64,000 nucleotides of DNA from Paragonimus westermani (lineage: Eukaryota; Platyhelminthes; Trematoda; Plagiorchiida; Troglotrematidae): the NCBI GenBank assembly GCA_008508345.1, contig QNGE01000292.1:1-64000 (forward strand), written 5' to 3'. Of the stretch, positions 59,101 to 64,000 are shown one piece after another (the first letter of the stretch is position 1; the number at the start of each line of letters is the position of its first letter). The notes beneath the pieces are model-generated. The model did no database searches and was not told where the DNA came from. It worked only from the letters and a program-made list of their open reading frames with translations. Made by a program: the position numbers and the translations under genes.

Positions 59101-61653
59101 AGCTGATGAATGAAGGATTCTACGAAACGTATGCACCATGCCTGCTTATGACAGTATTTACTCGAACATTCATTACACAAATTTAGGCTAAAGGCTATCC
59201 GGATTTGCAAACCAGATGTCTACTGGCCGTATTAGGCAAAACATTCACAGAATTACCCATATTGGGACTTTTTGATGCTGACCCACACGGTAAATGCATG
59301 CATAAATTGAAATCATTGCTCGCGTACTACACCTAGGTCTTGGAGTTTTTTGCACTTACAAATATGGCACGCAGGTGAGTTTTTCGATGCAAGGTCCAAC
59401 AAATAACATGGGCGGGCCAAGCGTATACAAAAATGATATAACGAACTAGTCCGAATTGCCGGATAGAGGTGAAGGAGAATCAGGAACACCAATGTGTAAG
59501 CAATTTTAGGTCAGTGTAAATCTGGGTAAAAGCACAGAATTCTTGAGGATTTTTCCATTATAACCCTTCTGTCCTATGTCAAAATGGGGTGACCTTCATT
59601 AATTCCTGTGAACAGGTCGGACGCCATCCCCACTGAATTCCGAATAACAATAACGAACCAAATATTCTCGGTACATCGTCAAAACCCAACGTCATTTGAA
59701 CAAGCTATCCTCCTAGGGGTACGTACAAACATAACCCTGCACATACAAATACAATGTGCAACCAGGATAACACAAACGAAGACAATCATACTATCAGCCC
59801 ATCCCGTAATATTCGTATCAGTTCGTCATGTCTATCGAGAGAAGGGTCTGAAGTTGTGTTCAATCCGCACAGAGTGTAAAAGATAAACTTGAAACGGAAA
59901 CAAATTTATTGGACCTGACGTCCTCAATGAAAATATAGTGTTAACAGCAGTCGTTCACACTCCTTATAGTTGTGTCTAATGTTTTACAACTACGATCATC
60001 GTAAAAACAATCATCACAAGCATACGAGTATTCCTTACGAATTAAGAATAGACAGACGCCACTTCAATGTGGCCGTACAGCATCGGCTTGATTTATCGAC
60101 CGAGGCTTTCAGTTGCGCCCAGTATAAACATTTGGATATTATCTATGTTGACTGTAAGCAACGAAGTCAGCCCATTGTAGACAGTTCAGGGCTTGTTGTC
60201 AGATAAATTAATCATACATTTTTTGCTGCGTTCGTCAGTAAGCAAGTTCCTTTCGGAAGCAGACCACTAGAATTTCTATCAGAATTGGTAAAGCAAACTG
60301 AAACATCGGTTTATTTATACAAACATTGATGCACACGTCAATTAATGTTTGTGCACACACTCAGCCGGTTCGAAACGGTATGATGGGGGTGTCATACTTT
60401 CGCCCAGTCGTACACTACCCGGAACGTCCATTCCACGTTCGCTCAATGGCGTTACCTTCGTGCGATAGAGTAGAATGCAGGTATATAACTTATATGGGAA
60501 AAACAATTCCATTAAGTCCATCAATCATTGGGTGAGAGAAAGAGCGAGGTAAACGAAAGACAAGTCAGAAAATTCGTCGATAGGTTTAATGGCGACAGAC
60601 AGTGACGATTGAACGCTAGCGCTACAACGGGCGTGTGTGATCACGTGAAGACGGATGACTACATAAGGACAAATTTAAAGCGAACAACTCGTCCCAGCTA
60701 GAACAGTGATCATACCCGTGGGTGTTGTTAGAATGGGTAAGAACAGTGTAGTCATGAATACAGTCGTAATCACACAACCACTTGGAAATTTCTACGGAGC
60801 AATTTATTACATGTATTCACAGCAGAACAATCCCCTAAGAACGGAACCACCGAATACTGCTGCTGAAATGAGCTCTTCATGGACGAAACAGGGGGGTAGT
60901 CCATGTTAGTAAATGTCTATTGGGTACTGAAACACGCTTAATAACCAACTGATGAACAATTTCCATCTACTAAAACGTGGCGACTCAGTTGATATGATAC
61001 GGTAACACAAGGACAAACGATTCTGCTGCTGATTTGATTCGAATCGATATAACACATGTTAGAGATATTCATAAAATAAGCAACTTCGACAATTCACTTG
61101 TAAATTATATTCAAACTTGCTAGCAGAAACTTCAATAGAGTAGATACATTAAACATAACTTCTCATGGAGCGATAATACACATGGGAAAGTCTTACGAGC
61201 ATAATAAGGTAGTCAGTTGAGCTGATATGTTGAACATGTTCCAAGTTTCTGTTTATAGAACCCCACTATGCGGAATTCGAAACTATCCCCAGTTAAAATA
61301 GAAAAAATGGAATTGCTTGGTGTCTTGCCGAGTGAACTACAAAGGTAGGTGTTTTTAGGAGTCGTTATGTAAAAAGTCTTCAGATAAGAGCCTCCGAACT
61401 AACCCGGCTAACTAAAGCGGACAGAGCGTTGTTAAAGGGCATACTTCAGAGATCATACTTCAAGACAGACAATGAACTGATGGAACAAGTAAGTTCACTT
61501 CATATTGTTTGAAAATCTAACAAGACAATATTCATGAGCAACAATGGATGGAAAGGAGAAATCGAAGTCTTGGAAAGTCTTCGTTCAGGATACCTATGTC
61601 AAGAGTACCTAGTTAACAAGTTAAAAAACAAAAAAATATTCCCAACAGCTTAA
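56139..61653 (+). CDS. SPO11: SPO11 meiotic double-strand-break transesterase (topoisomerase VI A-like), apparently complete
   Basis: Twelve exons: 56139-56224, 56264-56304, 56351-56417, 56457-56565, 56602-56685, 58971-59007, 59044-59153, 59187-59289, 59337-59374, 61259-61344, 61389-61488, 61525-61653. All junctions are GT..AG and phase-consistent, giving 990 nt, 329 residues. The N-terminal helix is LSRLEAIAETLFRAI. The winged-helix domain has TKRSIYYGNPELF with the expected catalytic Tyr69 (second of the pair), and NAVDRALARLC. The Toprim domain has ARFVLVVEKDTIFQ (Glu154), GYPDLQTR and GLFDADPHG (Asp208, Asp210), then YKYG. The end has LTRLTKADRALLKGILQRSY and YLCQEYLVNKLK. SPO11 cleaves DNA through a covalent Tyr linkage to start meiotic recombination. 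Slightly shorter than the roughly 400 residues of vertebrate forms. The two large introns (2285 and 1884 nt) contain no recognised gene; the 59374/61259 junction is the least certain, since the region between YKYG and LLGVLPSEL is poorly conserved. Neighbour csn5 is convergent. Confidence 0.95.
56686..58970. other. spo11 intron 5 (2285 nt)
   Basis: Residues on both sides align without a gap to other SPO11 proteins, so no exon is expected inside. A 132-codon hydrophobic open frame on the opposite strand (57909-58307) has no recognisable domain and is probably chance. Confidence 0.7.
59375..61258. other. spo11 intron 9 (1884 nt)
   Basis: No recognised element. A small alternative exon cannot be excluded. 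The open frame 59608-59886 is unrecognised. Confidence 0.6.
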
Positions 61654-62647
61654 AATGAGTACCTCATTTACAAAGTTGGGTCATGAAGTGGGTATTCCTG
61701 CAGAAATGAAATACTGAGAGGAAAACGATTTCATGAGAGATGGGGGAAAATACAGAAGAAACTTCACATTCTAATACCGAGGCATTGTCTCGGCAAATCA
61801 TGCGTTTGGTTTTTGGAGATATAATACCTTATGTATTTGGGTAACCCAGTGCCAAGAAAAGTTCATTCAGAGGTGTAGTTTGCCATGAAACAGCGAAACA
61901 TAAAGAACACCAACTTGAAAGTGACTTCCTTGATAAACCCATTTATCGGATCGGTTGAAAGAAAAACAAGACATGTTGCCATACACTGTATACGAAGAAT
62001 GAGAGGTGCTTTTCGGCATTCGACGACTTATTCACTCACAGAGTCGACCGCATGACAAAAGCCATATTAGATTTGAGGGAGACTAGCTTCACGATGCGAA
62101 TTTGAAGCAATGAATTGTCCTTCTGAACAACAGCCATCGAGTAGGATGAATTAGGAAGAACTACATACGGGCACGAAAATTGTGTATTAGCTGTTGTCCA
62201 TGAATCCCAGAATCAACATGGTAATTCATGAAATTCAAAAGAAATAGTGGGGGCTTAAATTTCCTTCGGACAAACAGTCCTCAATAAGTTGCAACAAAAC
62301 ACAACTGTACTGATTGACTATCGGTGCACCCCAACCTAAAATTTCAGTACCAAACCCAGCCTGGAAAGCAGAACTGGAAGACAACCGATTGGAAACTGTA
62401 GAGTTGACACATTCAAATAAACTAGGTCTAACCGTGGGTGCCCTGTCATAGTATCACTAATGAAAATTGAGTAAATGCAGTTAATCGAAACCCGCACTAC
62501 CAATGGAGATAAAAATGGTCTGGATTAAGTAAACGGTCCTGAGGGAACCGCCAAAGAATATATTGTAGCGATAAAGCTTTTGAAAACTTTATGATGTTAA
62601 GTAACGTCACAACATGTGGCACAAGATAACGATAACTTCGGAAGATA
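61654..62647. other. Convergent intergenic region between spo11 and csn5
   Basis: AT-rich; contains both 3' untranslated regions. No conserved poly(A) hexamer could be assigned to spo11 with confidence. No gene recognised. Confidence 0.5.
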
Positions 62648-63376
62648 TCAAAATTTATTGAAAATACTGTCCTTGATCAACTGTCCCATCAGCGCATGCA
62701 TTTGCTCCATGGCTAACTTGGTTGCGTCTTTGCTACACTTGGCTAGTCTGTCCTCAAGTCGATCAATGTCCCAGTTCATGCGAGACACCTGAAGACAGAC
62801 GCAGGGCAGAAAAAAGTCAGAATAAGAATGCTTCCCATAGAAGTGACAAGTTACAGTACATGGGAAAGTGATGCGTGATTTAACATGCAAAGGCAAATAG
62901 TAATCAAAACCTGCGAACCAAAAAAACACGCAGACCAATTACAAATACGAACAAAAAAAGGCGTTTATACACTTGTAATAGGATAAATAGAAACTCTTTG
63001 AAGCAAAATAACTTGTTGACAATTTCCGTGCCTTACGCGCGCAACAGTGATGAGTACACGGGAGGGAACGAGCAACGTACCGAAGCAACAGCATGTTCCA
63101 CTTTCTCGGCCAAATCTTTAGTAAGACCGGCCAAGTAATCCGGTTGTGCTAGTATGCTGACAGAACTGAGTGTGTTTACCCAGTACTTATTCCAGAGCAA
63201 GTCCAGTAATCGTTTGTCAAGAACAGATTTGAAATGAGAAACCTCCAAGGCGTAGTACTGTTTGCAGTGCACCCCAAAATCTTCTATTTTGTCCATAGGT
63301 ATGGACTGATATTCGGAAGGACCTTCGTCGGGTGGCCTGTAACCAACTGGATAAGTTCGAAACGCACCGAGGTTGA
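62648..63376 (-). CDS. CSN5: COP9 signalosome subunit 5 (CSN5/JAB1), last two exons (partial)
   Basis: Exon 63376-63081 (acceptor TTCCAG, donor GTACGT) and final exon 62788-62648 with TGA, joined in phase over a 292-nt intron. The first exon encodes [20 protein letters not shown], then [20 protein letters not shown] and [20 protein letters not shown], the strongly conserved stretch just behind the JAMM metalloprotease domain. The last exon gives [20 protein letters not shown] and [16 protein letters not shown], the C-terminal helices that dock CSN5 into the signalosome. CSN5 is the subunit that removes NEDD8 from cullins. The JAMM-domain exons (His-x-His...Asp) must lie beyond 64000 or in the unread 63.4-64.0 kb. 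The hexamer AATAAA at 62659-62654 is coding (Asn-Lys) and lies three bases before the stop codon. The ORF-only starts at 63296 and 62938 are artefacts of ignoring splicing. Confidence 0.97.
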
Positions 63377-64000
63377 CTGGAAGAAACGACCAAATTCATT
63401 CAGGTTGACAAGTAGACAAAGAAATTACAACGCCAAACGGACCAACAAGGACAAAATGGAGTTAACACATACAGCCACGAAACATTTTGACAAAATGATT
63501 CACTGCACAGCTAAAAAACATAAGAACCAACCGATTCTTAATCACAGACAAATCCGCTAGTCTGAAAATCCACGGGGAACGATGCTGAAAAATTTTGTTA
63601 CAAGGGAGCTAGACACTTTGCTTGCGGATAGTTTTTGTCATGTATCTCAGACTCAATGGGGTATGAAGATATTAACAGCAGGTGATGTACCGAAACTAAG
63701 TCCGCCCAATTTTATTTCGTCAGTGAATGCACTGCCTAAGGTAGCTTGAAGTCGAAACCGCCCAGGACTTGAAAGTGGGTTGAACTTTTACACAATCTTC
63801 GCAAGTGCTCTTGAGGTCCGCAATAATCTGCAGGCTACACTGAATCTGAGATACACCAAAAAATGACCACCAGAAAAAATACTAACTCCGACATAGATAA
63901 GTGCGCATTACAACAGCCGAAGTAGCTCAGTGCTAACGAAGACGACTACAACTTACACTAGAGCATGGTCAATTCTGAGTTGACTTGAATATTCGCGTTG
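63377..64000. other. csn5 intron or upstream sequence
   Basis: Should hold the intron upstream of the csn5 exon at 63376. I looked for the JAMM signature and the DPTRT segment on the minus strand and did not find them, so the intron probably extends past the window. Confidence 0.5.

Overview
The window is eukaryotic and almost certainly from a flatworm (Platyhelminthes, probably a parasitic one such as a trematode or cestode). This is inferred from three things: host and transposon genes split by very short GT..AG introns (29-50 nt), LTR retrotransposon remains of the CsRn1 type known from flukes, and a CACTA-related (TRC-like) transposon of the kind described in schistosomes. There are no bacterial operons, CRISPR arrays, rRNA genes or convincing tRNA genes.

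Three conserved host genes can be read. At the left edge a TMED2-type p24 cargo receptor (minus strand, 2013-2546, C-terminal exon not found) has a 29-nt intron. At the right, an apparently intact 329-residue SPO11, the meiotic double-strand-break transesterase, can be assembled from 12 exons (plus strand, 56139-61653; nine of its introns are 33-47 nt). It is followed tail-to-tail by the last two exons of CSN5/JAB1, the COP9 signalosome subunit (minus strand, 62648-63376, running off the right edge).

The 50 kb in between is a transposon graveyard. (a) 11612-18524: an old Ty3/Gypsy element on the minus strand with two 197-198 bp LTRs, interrupted by an RTE-type LINE that encodes a C-terminal zinc finger. 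(b) 22030-25834: a CsRn1-like Gypsy on the plus strand with gag, protease, RT, RNase H and integrase, broken by a few stops and frameshifts; smaller relics of the same clade lie at 28538-28850 and 38380-39054 on the minus strand. (c) 30101-31030: a MULE-like transposase pseudogene. (d) 31573-35993: a CACTA/TRC-like element carrying a transposase gene and a DUF4806-type gene, with candidate terminal motifs. (e) Three CR1/Jockey-like LINE ORF relics at 42.4-43.8, 44.6-46.2 and 53.2-55.1 kb. (f) An inverted pair of LINE 3' ends (18872-20372 minus, 46172-47412 plus).

Laid over this are four copies of one 227-286 bp solo-LTR-like repeat (TGTAAC...GTTACA), all in the same orientation. One has a perfect 5-bp target duplication inside the LINE repeat at 19.2 kb, and the LINE copy at 47 kb serves as its empty site. 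A 267-bp near-perfect palindrome sits about 0.5 kb upstream of spo11. Most reverse transcriptase, integrase and transposase remains carry substitutions at catalytic residues, so most of the mobile content looks dead. The remaining stretches hold nothing recognised and are listed as such.
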